Both the position numbers and the translations under genes were made by a program. The notes under the pieces were generated by a model, which worked only from the letters and a program-made list of their open reading frames with translations, did not search any database and was not told where the DNA came from. A DNA stretch of 64,000 nt. Origin: Propionicicella superfundia DSM 22317 (GTDB lineage Bacteria; Actinomycetota; Actinomycetes; Propionibacteriales; Propionibacteriaceae). Location of the stretch: assembly GCF_000423465.1 (NCBI RefSeq), contig NZ_KE384022.1:186001-250000 (forward strand), in the 5' to 3' direction. Of this stretch, positions 8,142-17,217 are shown piece after piece; the stretch's first letter is position 1, and the number at the start of each line of letters is the position of its first letter.

Positions 8142-8191
8142 TTGACAGTGACCCCGTCCCGGAAGATACTCGATATGTAGATACCTAGTAT
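8142..8191 (+). promoter_or_regulatory. padR promoter with overlapping operator
   Basis: TTGACA at 8142-8147, a 17-nt spacer and GATACT at 8165-8170 form a near-consensus promoter. The -10 box overlaps the left arm of an inverted repeat ATACT (8166-8170) and AGTAT (8187-8191). That position fits an autoregulatory PadR operator blocking transcription of the exporter operon. Operator assignment is inferred. Confidence 0.6.
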
Positions 8192-8204
8192 GCACGGAGG
8201 GGTC

Positions 8205-8828
8205 ATGAGCGTCCGACAGAGCCTGCTTGCCATCCTCGACCAGGGTCCGTGCTACGGCTACCAGCTCCGCGCGGAGTTCGAGCGCCGCACCGGATCGGTG
8301 TGGCCCCTCAACATCGGCCAGGTGTACACCACGCTGGACCGCCTCAACCGCGACGGACTGGTGACCCAGGCGGGGACCGACGATCAGGGCCACATCTACT
8401 GGCAGATCACCCAGCACGGCCGGGAAGCCGCGCAGGCCTGGTGGGAGAAGCCTGTCGTCCAGGATCAGAACCCGCGTGACGAACTGGCCATGAAGCTGGC
8501 TCTGGCCAGCACGCTGCCCGGCGTCGACCTCGGAGCGATCTTCCAGGCCCAGCGCCGCGCCTCCCTGGAGCGGTTGCGCGATCTCAACCGTGCCAAGCGC
8601 ACCGGGGCCGCGGGCGCCGACACAGCCGAGGAGATCGGCTGGTCGCTGATCGTGGACGCCATGATCTTCGCGGTCGAGGCCCAGGTGCGCTGGCTCGATC
8701 ACAGCGAGCAACGCCTGACCGCACGGCCCGTGGACCGGCTCTCGCTCCGGACCGATCCCCCGGGCCGCAGCCGAACGGCGAACGCGGACGAGCCCACCAC
8801 CGCTCCGCAGCACGAGGCGCGACCATGA
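8205..8828 (+). CDS. PadR-family transcriptional regulator
   Basis: A 207-residue regulator with the PadR winged helix at the N-terminus: SVRQSLLAILDQGPCYGYQLRAEF, then VYTTLDRLNRDGLV and a wing DQGHIYWQIT. The C-terminal half (about 100-180) is the helical dimerisation region; the last 30 residues look disordered. The start is ATG at 8205 with GGAGG 5 nt upstream; an ATG at 8190 lies inside the operator. Its stop overlaps the ABC ATPase start (ATGA), so the three genes form one operon. PadR proteins next to MacB-like exporters usually repress them and respond to the exported or toxic compound. Confidence 0.88.
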   Translation: MSVRQSLLAILDQGPCYGYQLRAEFERRTGSVWPLNIGQVYTTLDRLNRDGLVTQAGTDDQGHIYWQITQHGREAAQAWWEKPVVQDQNPRDELAMKLALASTLPGVDLGAIFQAQRRASLERLRDLNRAKRTGAAGADTAEEIGWSLIVDAMIFAVEAQVRWLDHSEQRLTARPVDRLSLRTDPPGRSRTANADEPTTAPQHEARP

Positions 8829-9547
8829 GCACCCCGGCGCTCGAGTTCTGCGCCGTCGGCATGCGCTACGGCACCGACGCGACCGCCGTCCACGCGCTGC
8901 GGGATGTCTCGCTGACCGTCACGGCCGGCGAGCTCGTGGCCGTGATGGGCCCGTCCGGCTCGGGCAAGTCGACGCTGCTGGCGATCGCGGGGACGCTGCT
9001 CTCCCCCACCGAAGGCGACGTTCTGATCTCCGGGACGTCGCTGCGCGAGGCCTCGCGCAAGGAACTCGCCGGGCTGCGACGCCGCTCCCTGGGATTCGTG
9101 TTCCAGGACTTCAACCTGCTCCCGGCACTCACGGTCATCGAGAACACGGCCCTCCCGCTGGAGCTCGACGGCCTGCCGCGGGCATATTCCCGCGCGCAGG
9201 CCCGGGAGGTGCTCGCGAGCGTCGGCCTCTCGGACCGGCTGGACGCCTATCCCGACGAGCTCTCCGGCGGGCAGCAGCAGCGCATCGCCATCGCGCGCGC
9301 GGTTGTCGGCGAACGCTCGCTGGTCCTCGCCGACGAACCGACCGGCGCGCTCGACAGCGCGACGGGCGAGGAGGTCATGCGACTCCTGCGCGGCCGGGTG
9401 GACGCCGGCGCGGCGGGTGTGCTCGTGACCCACGAGGCCACCCACGCCGCCTGGGCCGACCGCATCGTGTTCCTGCGAGACGGACGGCTGGTCGACGAGA
9501 CGGCCCGCGACGACGCCGGGATCCTCCTGACGGGCAGCCGGGGATGA
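8825..9547 (+). CDS. ABC transporter ATP-binding protein, MacB/LolD type
   Basis: A 240-residue nucleotide-binding subunit. Walker A GPSGSGKST is at 42-50, the Q-loop FVFQDFN at about 91-97, signature LSGGQQQR at 146-153, Walker B LVLADEP with D170/E171, and the switch His in LVTHEATH. The tight LSGGQQQR wording and small size match ATPases paired with FtsX-type permeases that expel peptides, antibiotics or lipoproteins. It overlaps padR and the permease by four bases on either side, so the three are translationally coupled. Confidence 0.93.
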   Translation: MSTPALEFCAVGMRYGTDATAVHALRDVSLTVTAGELVAVMGPSGSGKSTLLAIAGTLLSPTEGDVLISGTSLREASRKELAGLRRRSLGFVFQDFNLLPALTVIENTALPLELDGLPRAYSRAQAREVLASVGLSDRLDAYPDELSGGQQQRIAIARAVVGERSLVLADEPTGALDSATGEEVMRLLRGRVDAGAAGVLVTHEATHAAWADRIVFLRDGRLVDETARDDAGILLTGSRG

Positions 9548-12303
9548 GACGCGCCGTCCGCTCACCCGCCCGGGCGGCCGCGCCGCGCCGCTCCCCGTGG
9601 CCGCGGTTCCTCGCGACGTGGCGGATCGCGACCGCCCACGTGCGGCGCATGGCCGGGTCCAGCCTGCTGGCGGTCTGTCTGATCGCCATGCCGATCGCCG
9701 TGATGAGCGCCGCGTTCACGACCTGGGCCGGCCGCGTGCCCACGCTGGGCGAGCTTCTCGCCTCCGAGCTCGGACACGTCGACGCCTGGGTCGCCGTCGT
9801 GGGCGGACCGGACCCGTCGCGACACCAGAAGCTGTCGGACCCGCTGTCCGCCGACATCGACAGGAACGAGGACGACACTCCCGTGAACCCCGAGCGGCCC
9901 CCCGTCGGGGATGCGGCAGCGGTCCTGCCGGCGGGGCTGGAGACGCTGCAGATCGGCGAGGGCTGGGCGAACGCGAGGACCGCCGGAGGGACCGGCTCGC
10001 TGCGAGCCGTGATCGGTCCCTCCTGGGACAGCCGCCTGTCCGGGCGCTACACCCTGGTCGCCGGACGCTCTCCCCACGGTCCGGACGAGGCCATGGTCTC
10101 CCCCGCAGCGCTGCATCGGCTCGGCGCGTCCCTCGGAGACACGCTCACCTTGACCGAGCCGGCGGCGACCTTCACGATCACCGGTGTGCTCCGGGGCGCC
10201 GCCGACGCCGACTCGGCCCAGACCCTCTTCCTGCCCGGAACGGACCGGACCCGCGCGTTGCAGACCGACGTCACGCTGACGCGCTGGCTCGTCCCCGACT
10301 GGACCCCGACGGAGGAGGACGTCCACGCCCTCAACGCCGTCGGCGTCGCCGTGTTCGCCCGCAATCTGGTCACCGATACGAGCCTCGTGGGGACCTCCTC
10401 CGGATTCTGGCCGTGGGCCGTGACGGCCGGCGCCGCCTTCGGGGCGTGGACGACGGCCCTGCTCGTCGGTGCGGCCATCTCGGCCGGCGCCCGGCGCGAG
10501 GCCCGCTCCATGGCCGTCATGTCAGGAGTCGGAGCACACCCGCGGGACCTGTTCGCCGTGATCCTGTGGCAGGGAACCGTCCTCGGAATCGTCGGCGGGA
10601 TCGCGGGCGCCTGCGCGGGGGTGGGAATCGGCACCGCCGTCCTGTCGGTGCTGGACGACGGCGCCGTCTCCTCGTTCTGGGGTGCCCATGTCCCCTGGGC
10701 GCATCTCGCCGGACTGGTGGCCTTCGGCGCGCTCGTCGGGACGGCGGCGGCCGTGCTCCCCGCACGCGCGGCCGCGCGCAGAGACGTGCTCACCGCCCTG
10801 CGCGAGACCCGGACTCCTCCCGCGCTGCGCCACCGCTGGCCACTGATCGGTGTGGCCGGCCTGATCGCGGGAGTCGCGACGACGGCGCTCGGCGCGTCCG
10901 CGCTCGCCGCGCTCAACGCCATCGAGGTCGTCCGCGCGGACAGCATCCAGCGCCGCGCCCTCGAGGCGGCCCTCCTCTGCGGACCGCTGCTGTGCCTGGC
11001 CGGTCTCATGCTGAGCGGCCACGCGCTGTTCTCGGCCCTGTCGCGCCCGTTGTCCCGGATGGGGGTCGCGCTGCGCATCGCGGCGCGGGACCTCGCCGCG
11101 CACCCCGGGCGGACCGTCCCCGCCTTCGGCACCATTGCGACCTGCGCCTTCCTGGCGTCGACGCTCCTCAGCGTGGGTGGCGTGTTCGCGGCAGCCTTGC
11201 GGCTGGCCGTGACGAGCTCCGCGCCTCCGGGCACCGTGCTGGTCACGGCGTACCCCGCTCACGAGGAGGCCGGTCCGGCGGACACGTCCGCCGCACTCAC
11301 TGCGGCCCGCCCGATCCTGCAACGCACCGGACCCGCGGCCATCGGGTCGCTCTCGTACGTGTCCGCGGACACGGAGGGAGACCGTGTCCTGCCGCAACTG
11401 CAGCACTATCTCTCGTGCCGGGAGGCCGTGACGCTGTGCACCGACGAGGACTCCGCACTCGCACGACAGCACAACCGCCTCGCCGTGGTGGCACCCGAGG
11501 ACCTCCCTGCCGTGCTGGGAACCGAGGTGCCCGAGGCGGCGCTCGCCGCCTTCCGGAACGGAGCGGCGCTCGTGCTCAGCCCCGACTGGCTGACCGCGGA
11601 CGGAAAGGTCGTCCTCAACGGCTGGCGCGAGGAGCAGTTGTGGCAGTCTTCCGCGCCCGCGCCGCGCACGACCCGCGCGCTCTCCGCGGTCGCGATCGCC
11701 TCTCCGCATCCCCTCGCGTACCAGGTGCTCGTCTCGCCCACCCTCGCGCTGGGCCTCGGGCTGCTGCCCGAGGCCCAGCAACTGATCGCGCACTACGACA
11801 CCCCACCGTCGCAGTCGGTCATGGACAGCCTGTCGATGAACATCCAGGCTGTGGACTCGCGCCATCCTCGCGCGGACGCCTCCGTCGAACTCGTCGAGGG
11901 CCCACCCGATGCCGCCGGATGGCTGTGGCTCATCCTCGGCGTCTCGGGCGTCCTCATCCTCGTCGCATCCACCGTGGCGCTGTCCCTCGGCCGGGCGGAG
12001 CGCGGGCCGGACGAGGAGACGCTCGCCTCCCTCGGCGCCGACCCCGGGCTGCTCCGCAGCATCAATGCCCGCCAGGCGCTGGTCCTCACCGGTGTGGGAA
12101 CGCTCGCGGGCGCCGCGACAGGCATCCTGCCCACCTGGGGTCTTCTCATGGCGGAGTTTCCGACCGGGCTCCTCACCCTCGCAGTCGCGCCCTGGCCTCT
12201 GCTCGGGCTGCTGGCCGGCGGGCTCCCCCTGCTGCTGGGGATATCCGCCTGGGTCATCCCGCCCCGCGCGCCCCGCCCGTCCCGACGAGCCGCGATCGGC
12301 TGA
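9544..12303 (+). CDS. ABC transporter permease, FtsX/MacB-like, duplicated
   Basis: A 919-residue membrane protein partnered with the preceding ATPase. One transmembrane segment near the N-terminus (LLAVCLIAMPIAVMSAAF) is followed by an extracytoplasmic domain of about 220 residues. A first FtsX bundle lies at about 295-410, further hydrophobic segments at about 435-560, a second external domain to about 785, and a C-terminal FtsX bundle at about 790-905. Two FtsX units in one chain is the common actinobacterial arrangement. The substrate is unknown; PadR linkage suggests toxic compound or peptide export. It ends 22 bp from the convergent histidine kinase gene. Confidence 0.88.
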   Translation: MRRAVRSPARAAAPRRSPWPRFLATWRIATAHVRRMAGSSLLAVCLIAMPIAVMSAAFTTWAGRVPTLGELLASELGHVDAWVAVVGGPDPSRHQKLSDPLSADIDRNEDDTPVNPERPPVGDAAAVLPAGLETLQIGEGWANARTAGGTGSLRAVIGPSWDSRLSGRYTLVAGRSPHGPDEAMVSPAALHRLGASLGDTLTLTEPAATFTITGVLRGAADADSAQTLFLPGTDRTRALQTDVTLTRWLVPDWTPTEEDVHALNAVGVAVFARNLVTDTSLVGTSSGFWPWAVTAGAAFGAWTTALLVGAAISAGARREARSMAVMSGVGAHPRDLFAVILWQGTVLGIVGGIAGACAGVGIGTAVLSVLDDGAVSSFWGAHVPWAHLAGLVAFGALVGTAAAVLPARAAARRDVLTALRETRTPPALRHRWPLIGVAGLIAGVATTALGASALAALNAIEVVRADSIQRRALEAALLCGPLLCLAGLMLSGHALFSALSRPLSRMGVALRIAARDLAAHPGRTVPAFGTIATCAFLASTLLSVGGVFAAALRLAVTSSAPPGTVLVTAYPAHEEAGPADTSAALTAARPILQRTGPAAIGSLSYVSADTEGDRVLPQLQHYLSCREAVTLCTDEDSALARQHNRLAVVAPEDLPAVLGTEVPEAALAAFRNGAALVLSPDWLTADGKVVLNGWREEQLWQSSAPAPRTTRALSAVAIASPHPLAYQVLVSPTLALGLGLLPEAQQLIAHYDTPPSQSVMDSLSMNIQAVDSRHPRADASVELVEGPPDAAGWLWLILGVSGVLILVASTVALSLGRAERGPDEETLASLGADPGLLRSINARQALVLTGVGTLAGAATGILPTWGLLMAEFPTGLLTLAVAPWPLLGLLAGGLPLLLGISAWVIPPRAPRPSRRAAIG

Positions 12304-12325
12304 GCACGACGGGGCCGGCTCCTCC

Positions 12326-13729
12326 TCAACGATCGGCGACCGCCGCCTCCAGCGACACCGTCATGGTCAGCCCTCCGCCGGGGGTCTCCGACGCCACCAG
12401 CGTGCCACCCATCGCCTCGGTGAACCCGCGCGAGATCGCCAGCCCGAGCCCGACGCCCGTCGTCGTCCGGTCGTCGAAGTGCTGGAACGGGGCGAAGATC
12501 CCCTCCCGCCGCCCGACCGGAACCCCCGGACCGGTGTCGGACACGGCGATGCGCACGAGCGGCCCGTCGAGCCCGGCGCGAACCCGGACGCGCTCCCCCG
12601 GCCGCTCGTGCCGCAACGCGTTGTCGACGAGGTTGGCGAGCACCCGCTCCAGCAGCCCCGCGTCCGCGAACACGAGCGGCAGCCCTTCGGGGACGTCGAT
12701 GCCGACTCGCTCGCCGAGACCGACGATGCTCGTCATGACCTCCATGACGTCGGTCGGGCGCAGCAGCACCGACACGACCCCGGCCTGCAACCGGCTCATG
12801 TCCAGCAGATTCGCGATGATGGCGTCGAGCCGGCCCGCGTGCTCGACCACGGTGTCCATGAGCTCGTCCCGTTCCTCCTCGCCGAGCACGATGTCGTGCT
12901 GCCGCAGCGTCGCGGCCGCGGCGGTGATCGCGGCGAGGGGGTTGCGCAGATCGTGCCCGACCGCGGCGAGCAGGCTGGATCGCACCTCGTCGATCCGCGC
13001 CAGCTCCTCGGCGTGCCGGGCCTGCTCGGCGAGACGGCGGCTGTGCCACAACCGCCCGGTGGTCAGGGCCAGAGACGTCAGCAGAGCGCGGTCGAGCCCG
13101 ATCCGCTCGGGGCCGCGCAATTCCAGGGTGAGACCCTCGCCCGCGGGGGCGTCGAAGACGGCGTCGCCGTCCTCGGGCTCGCCTGCCGCCGCCACGCTGA
13201 CGCCGTCCTCGGCGAGCGTCGCAGAGTGCACCCCGAACACCCGCCGCGTCTCGGCGAGGGCCACGTCGACCGAGTCGGGCGCGAACTCCCTGCTCCCCAG
13301 ATCGGCCAGCCACGCGGCCTCCAGCCGTCGCCGCTCCGTCCGGGCGAGCGACCAGGCGCTCACTTCGGCGATGACGCCGACCAGGGCCGCCACCGCCAGG
13401 AACACGACCAGGTCGAGCAGTTCCCCGCCGCTGGCCACGATCAGCGTCCCGTAGGGGGACGCGAAGAAGACGTTCGCCAGCCCGAAGTTGAGGAGCGACG
13501 CCACCAGGCCGGCGACGATCCCGCCCGCCGCCGACGCCGCCACCGACATGAGCACGAAGAACAGCAGGACGGTGTCGAGCCCGAGCGAGACGCGGAACGG
13601 CAGCAGGACCGCGGTCAGCAGCGGGCCGCCGATCCCCGCCACAGCCAGGCCCCACGCCCGGCGACGCCACCCCAGTCGCAGCGGGCTGGCCGGGACCGCG
13701 GGGATCCGGCCATCCGGGTATTCGCTCAC
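12326..13729 (-). CDS. Sensor histidine kinase, KdpD-like, lacking the N-terminal KdpD sensor
   Basis: A 467-residue membrane kinase. Four transmembrane helices at about 26-125 form the DUF4118 module found in KdpD. They are followed by a GAF-like linker, the H-box AAVGHDLRNPL with phospho-acceptor H259, and an ATPase with N-box LVDNALRH, DTGPGVP and GVGLGLAIS. KdpD is normally about 850-900 residues, so the cytosolic KdpD/USP half is absent. The start is GTG at 13729 with a weak ribosome site. It follows the KimA-like transporter by 56 bp on the same strand. The cognate regulator is probably the KdpE-type protein at 7368-8048. Confidence 0.87.
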   Translation of the reverse strand: MSEYPDGRIPAVPASPLRLGWRRRAWGLAVAGIGGPLLTAVLLPFRVSLGLDTVLLFFVLMSVAASAAGGIVAGLVASLLNFGLANVFFASPYGTLIVASGGELLDLVVFLAVAALVGVIAEVSAWSLARTERRRLEAAWLADLGSREFAPDSVDVALAETRRVFGVHSATLAEDGVSVAAAGEPEDGDAVFDAPAGEGLTLELRGPERIGLDRALLTSLALTTGRLWHSRRLAEQARHAEELARIDEVRSSLLAAVGHDLRNPLAAITAAAATLRQHDIVLGEEERDELMDTVVEHAGRLDAIIANLLDMSRLQAGVVSVLLRPTDVMEVMTSIVGLGERVGIDVPEGLPLVFADAGLLERVLANLVDNALRHERPGERVRVRAGLDGPLVRIAVSDTGPGVPVGRREGIFAPFQHFDDRTTTGVGLGLAISRGFTEAMGGTLVASETPGGGLTMTVSLEAAVADR

Positions 13730-13785
13730 CCGACCGAGCCTGCCAGAACCCACCCCTTCCGGCGCAATGCTTCGGGGTGGCCTCG

Positions 13786-15783
13786 CTACCGGCGTGACGA
13801 CGGGGGCGTCCCGACCGCACCGGGGACGCGAGCCCGGTGGACGGTCGAACCGGTGGCGACGCCGGCCTCCGCCCCCGGCCGCGCGAGGGAGTACGGCTCG
13901 GCCGAGCGAAGCTGGTACGGCACGCTGGTCACCATCACGCCCGGCATGTACAGCAGGCGGCTCTTCAGCCGGAACGCGCTCTGGTTGTGCAGCAGTGCCT
14001 CCCACCACCGTCCGACGACGTACTCGGGGATGAACACCTCGACCACGTCCCGCTCCCCGATGCGGATCCGCCTCAGGTGGTCCAGCACGGGCTGGGTGAG
14101 ATCGCGGTACTCCGACGCGACGATCGTGAGGGGGACGGGGATGTCGCGTGCCGCCCAGTCCTCCTGCAAGAGCTGCGTCCGCCGCGCGTTGATGTCGACC
14201 CGCAACGCGGTGATGGTGCTCGGCCTCATCGCGCGGGCGAACGCCAGGGCCTTGAGCGCCGGCTCGTTGAGCTGGCTGACGAGCACGATCGCGTGGACAC
14301 GGCTCGGCAGGGTGATGCCGGCCGCCTTCGGCCGCAACTGTCGTGTGACCCGCATGTAGTGGCGATGGATGCGGTGCATGACGAACACCAGCACGGGGAT
14401 GGCGATGACCACCAGGTAGGCACCGTGCGTGAACTTGGTGAACAGGACGATGACGAGGACGGCGGCGGTGGCGACCGCGCCCAGCGCGTTGACCAGGGTC
14501 GATCCCACGATCCTCGGCGACCAGCCTTCGGTCGCGGCGTGACGCCGCCAGTACCGCACCATGCCGGTCTGGCTCAAGGTGAACGAGACGAACACGCCCA
14601 GGATGTAGAGCTGGATGAGCCGGGTCACCGAGCCGTCGAAGATGACGATGAGCGCGGCGGCGACGCCGGCCAGGATGAGGATGCCGTTGGAGAACACGAG
14701 GCGGTCGCCGCGGCGGCCGAGCTGCTTGGGCAGGTACCGGTCCTGGGCGAGGATCGACGCGAGGACCGGGAACCCGTTGAAGGCGGTGTTGGCGGCCATC
14801 GCCAGGATCAGCGTCGTGAACCCCTGCACGACGAAGAAGAGCACCGAGTTATTGCCGAACACGGCCGCGGCGAGCTGCGCCAGCACGGTGCGCTGCTCGT
14901 ATCCCGCCGGAGTACCCACGAGCTCGGCCGGATTCTCGGCCATGTGGACATGGGAGATCGTGCTCAGCACCGCGATCCCACCCATCATGCCGATGCTCAG
15001 CACCGCCATCAGCAGCAGGGTCAGGGCGGCGTTGTGGGATTTCGGCTCGCGGAACGTGGGGACCCCGTTGCTGACGGCCTCCACACCGGTCAGCGACGTG
15101 CACCCCGACGCGAACGCCCGCAGCAGCAGCAGAAGCAGGGCGGCGCCGGCGGGGCTGGTCGGCGCGAGGGAGAACGCCGCCGACTCGGCGACCGGAGCGG
15201 TGCCCGTCGCGACCTTCCAGAACCCGACGGCGAGCATGGCGTACACGCTGACGACGAAGCCGTAGGTGGGAATCGCGAACAGCGTCCCGGACTCCCGGAC
15301 GCCGCGCAGGTTCATGAGCGTGAGGACGGCGATGAACCCGAGGCACAGCGGCACGGTGCGGGGACCGAGGCCGGGAAAGGCCGACACCAGATTCTGGACA
15401 CTGGCCGCGACGGACACCGCGACGGTCATCACATAGTCGACCATGAGTGCGGCGGCAGCCACGAGGGACGCGTTGCGGCCGAGGTTGGCGCGGCTCACGG
15501 CGTAGGCGCCCCCGCCGTCGGGATAGGCGTGACAGGTCTGCCGGTAGCTGATCGTGACGAGCGCGAGCAGAGCCACCACGGCGAGCGCGATCCACGGTGT
15601 GAGGAGCACCGCGGCCGTTCCGCCGAGCGCGAGCACGAGGATGATCTCCTGTGTCGCGTACGCGTTGGACGAGATCGGATCGGAACAGTACACCGGCAGC
15701 GCCAGTCGCTTCGGCAGGAGCGTCTGGTGCATCTGGTCGGACCGCATCGGGTTGCCCACGAGGATCCGCTTGGGGACGCGCAT
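13786..15783 (-). CDS. kimA: KimA-like high-affinity potassium transporter (APC superfamily)
   Basis: A 665-residue protein with about 12 transmembrane helices (roughly 30-480) and a cytoplasmic C-terminal domain. Blocks matching Bacillus KimA as I recall it include SSNAYATQEIILVLAL, SYRQTCHAYPDGGGAY, GCTSLTGVEAVSNGVP, VVQGFTTLILAMAANT and near the end LHNQSAFRLKSRLL. KimA imports K+ with protons and is inhibited by c-di-AMP in Firmicutes. The start is ATG at 15783 with a weak GGTGAG ribosome site. The following gene is the Kdp-like sensor kinase, which supports a potassium role. The last 40 residues are low-complexity. The alternative reading is a general amino acid permease; the C-terminal match argues against it. 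Confidence 0.82.
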   Translation of the reverse strand: MRVPKRILVGNPMRSDQMHQTLLPKRLALPVYCSDPISSNAYATQEIILVLALGGTAAVLLTPWIALAVVALLALVTISYRQTCHAYPDGGGAYAVSRANLGRNASLVAAAALMVDYVMTVAVSVAASVQNLVSAFPGLGPRTVPLCLGFIAVLTLMNLRGVRESGTLFAIPTYGFVVSVYAMLAVGFWKVATGTAPVAESAAFSLAPTSPAGAALLLLLLRAFASGCTSLTGVEAVSNGVPTFREPKSHNAALTLLLMAVLSIGMMGGIAVLSTISHVHMAENPAELVGTPAGYEQRTVLAQLAAAVFGNNSVLFFVVQGFTTLILAMAANTAFNGFPVLASILAQDRYLPKQLGRRGDRLVFSNGILILAGVAAALIVIFDGSVTRLIQLYILGVFVSFTLSQTGMVRYWRRHAATEGWSPRIVGSTLVNALGAVATAAVLVIVLFTKFTHGAYLVVIAIPVLVFVMHRIHRHYMRVTRQLRPKAAGITLPSRVHAIVLVSQLNEPALKALAFARAMRPSTITALRVDINARRTQLLQEDWAARDIPVPLTIVASEYRDLTQPVLDHLRRIRIGERDVVEVFIPEYVVGRWWEALLHNQSAFRLKSRLLYMPGVMVTSVPYQLRSAEPYSLARPGAEAGVATGSTVHRARVPGAVGTPPSSRR

Positions 15784-15831
15784 GCTGCTCACCGGACCAT
15801 CACAACGCGCGACGGCTGTCACGGCCCGATT

Positions 15832-15881
15832 CTTGACGGGTCCTTTGCGCCGTCCGGGCCGACCTTGACGCGTCCTTGACG
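15832..15881 (-). promoter_or_regulatory. Three CGTCAAG direct repeats upstream of kimA
   Basis: On the minus strand CGTCAAG occurs at 15881-15875, 15870-15864 and 15838-15832, giving start-to-start spacings of 11 and 32 bp. OmpR-family regulators bind direct repeats spaced by about one helical turn, so this could be the operator for the KdpE-type regulator. The repeats fill the 106-bp gap between hemL and kimA. No consensus promoter is obvious. Confidence 0.45.
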
Positions 15882-15889
15882 GCCCTGCC

Positions 15890-17215
15890 TCAGCGCGTCG
15901 CGGACGCCGCCGCGCGAGCCGCCGCCGGGAGGGCGTCGACGATCCTCGACAGCGCCGCATCGTCGTGCGCCGCCGACAGGAACCACGCCTCGAACACGCT
16001 CGGCGGGAGGGCGACGCCGGCATCCAGCATCGCGTGGAAGAACGGCGGATAGCGGAAGGTCTCCTGGGCCAGCGCCTCGTCGTACGTCCGGACGCCGTGA
16101 TCGGCGGCCTCCGGACCGAAGAACACGCTGAACAGACTCGACGCCGACTGGACGCGATGCGGGACGCCGGCCGCATCGAGCGCCTCCGTGACGGCCGCCC
16201 GCAGCGTCGCCGACGCGGCGTCCACATGCCGGTAGACGGCGTCGTCGGCCAGCCGGAGCGTGGCGATCCCCGCGGCCGTCGCCAGCGGATTCCCCGACAG
16301 CGTGCCCGCCTGGTAGACGGGCCCGACAGGCGCCAGGAGGTCCATCAGCTCGGCAGGCCCGCCCAGCGCGGCCAGCGGCATGCCGCCGCCCACCACCTTG
16401 CCGAACGTCACGAGATCCGGGACGTAGGCGGCCGTGGCACCGGCCTCGACCCCCCACCACCCCGAAGGCCCGACCCGGAACCCCGTGAGCACCTCGTCGG
16501 ACACCATGAGCGCGCCGTGTTCGCGGGTCAGACGGCGGATCGCCGCGTTGAAGCCCTCGTCGGGCGGGACGACCCCCATGTTGGCCGGGGCCGCCTCGGT
16601 GATCACGCAGGCGATCTCGGCTCCGCGGGCCGCGAACGCCTCTTCCAGCGCGGCGACGTCGTTGTACGGCAGGACGAGCGTGTCCGCGGCCGCCGCCCTG
16701 GTCACCCCGGACGACCCCGGCAGGCCCGCCGTCGCCACCCCCGACCCCGCGGCGGCGAGCAGCGCGTCGCTGTGCCCGTGGTAGCAGCCCGCGAACTTCA
16801 CGATGACATCGCGCCCCGTGGCCCCACGGGCGAGCCGAAGCGCGGTCATCGTCGCCTCGGTGCCGGTCGACACGAAACGCACCTTGTCGCAGAACGGCAT
16901 CCGGTCGCGGATCGCCGCGGCCAGGTCGACCTCGGCCGTGGTGGGTGCGCCGAAGCTGAGGCCGCGCGCCGCGGCGTCGGTCACCGCCGCCACGACGGCG
17001 GGATGCGCATGCCCCAGCAGCGCGGGACCCCAGGAACAGACCAGGTCCACGTACTCGCGACCCTCGATGTCGACGACGTACGGCCCACGGGCCGACGCCA
17101 GGAACACCGGCGTCCCGCCCACCGCGCCGAAGGCACGCACCGGCGAGCTCACACCGCCCGGGATCACGGCGCACGCCTGCGCGTAGACCTCCTCCATGCT
17201 GAGCCGGCTCGCCAT
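15890..17215 (-). CDS. hemL: Glutamate-1-semialdehyde 2,1-aminomutase
   Basis: A 441-residue PLP enzyme that isomerises glutamate-1-semialdehyde to 5-aminolevulinate in the C5 haem pathway. Diagnostic stretches are [15 protein letters not shown] at the N-terminus, [42 protein letters not shown] lysine K273 in [11 protein letters not shown], and [12 protein letters not shown]. The start at 17215 lies two bases after the hemB stop region; a longer in-frame start would run into hemB. It is the last gene of the hemE-hemCD-hemB-hemL operon. Its partner HemA is encoded divergently at 21078. Confidence 0.95.
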   Translation of the reverse strand: MASRLSMEEVYAQACAVIPGGVSSPVRAFGAVGGTPVFLASARGPYVVDIEGREYVDLVCSWGPALLGHAHPAVVAAVTDAAARGLSFGAPTTAEVDLAAAIRDRMPFCDKVRFVSTGTEATMTALRLARGATGRDVIVKFAGCYHGHSDALLAAAGSGVATAGLPGSSGVTRAAAADTLVLPYNDVAALEEAFAARGAEIACVITEAAPANMGVVPPDEGFNAAIRRLTREHGALMVSDEVLTGFRVGPSGWWGVEAGATAAYVPDLVTFGKVVGGGMPLAALGGPAELMDLLAPVGPVYQAGTLSGNPLATAAGIATLRLADDAVYRHVDAASATLRAAVTEALDAAGVPHRVQSASSLFSVFFGPEAADHGVRTYDEALAQETFRYPPFFHAMLDAGVALPPSVFEAWFLSAAHDDAALSRIVDALPAAARAAASATR

Positions 17216-17217
17216 CG

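Noticed and set aside
9597-13454. Open frame of 1285 codons overlapping the permease gene
   Set aside because: Arg/Pro-rich shadow frame; the FtsX permease and the kinase are clearly the genes here.
7368-15783. A kdpFABC potassium ATPase locus
   Set aside because: No KdpA, KdpB, KdpC or KdpF sequence is present; only the two-component proteins resemble Kdp.
15784-15889. c-di-AMP (ydaO) riboswitch before kimA
   Set aside because: Only 106 bp between hemL and kimA, mostly occupied by the CGTCAAG repeats; no riboswitch-like fold seen.
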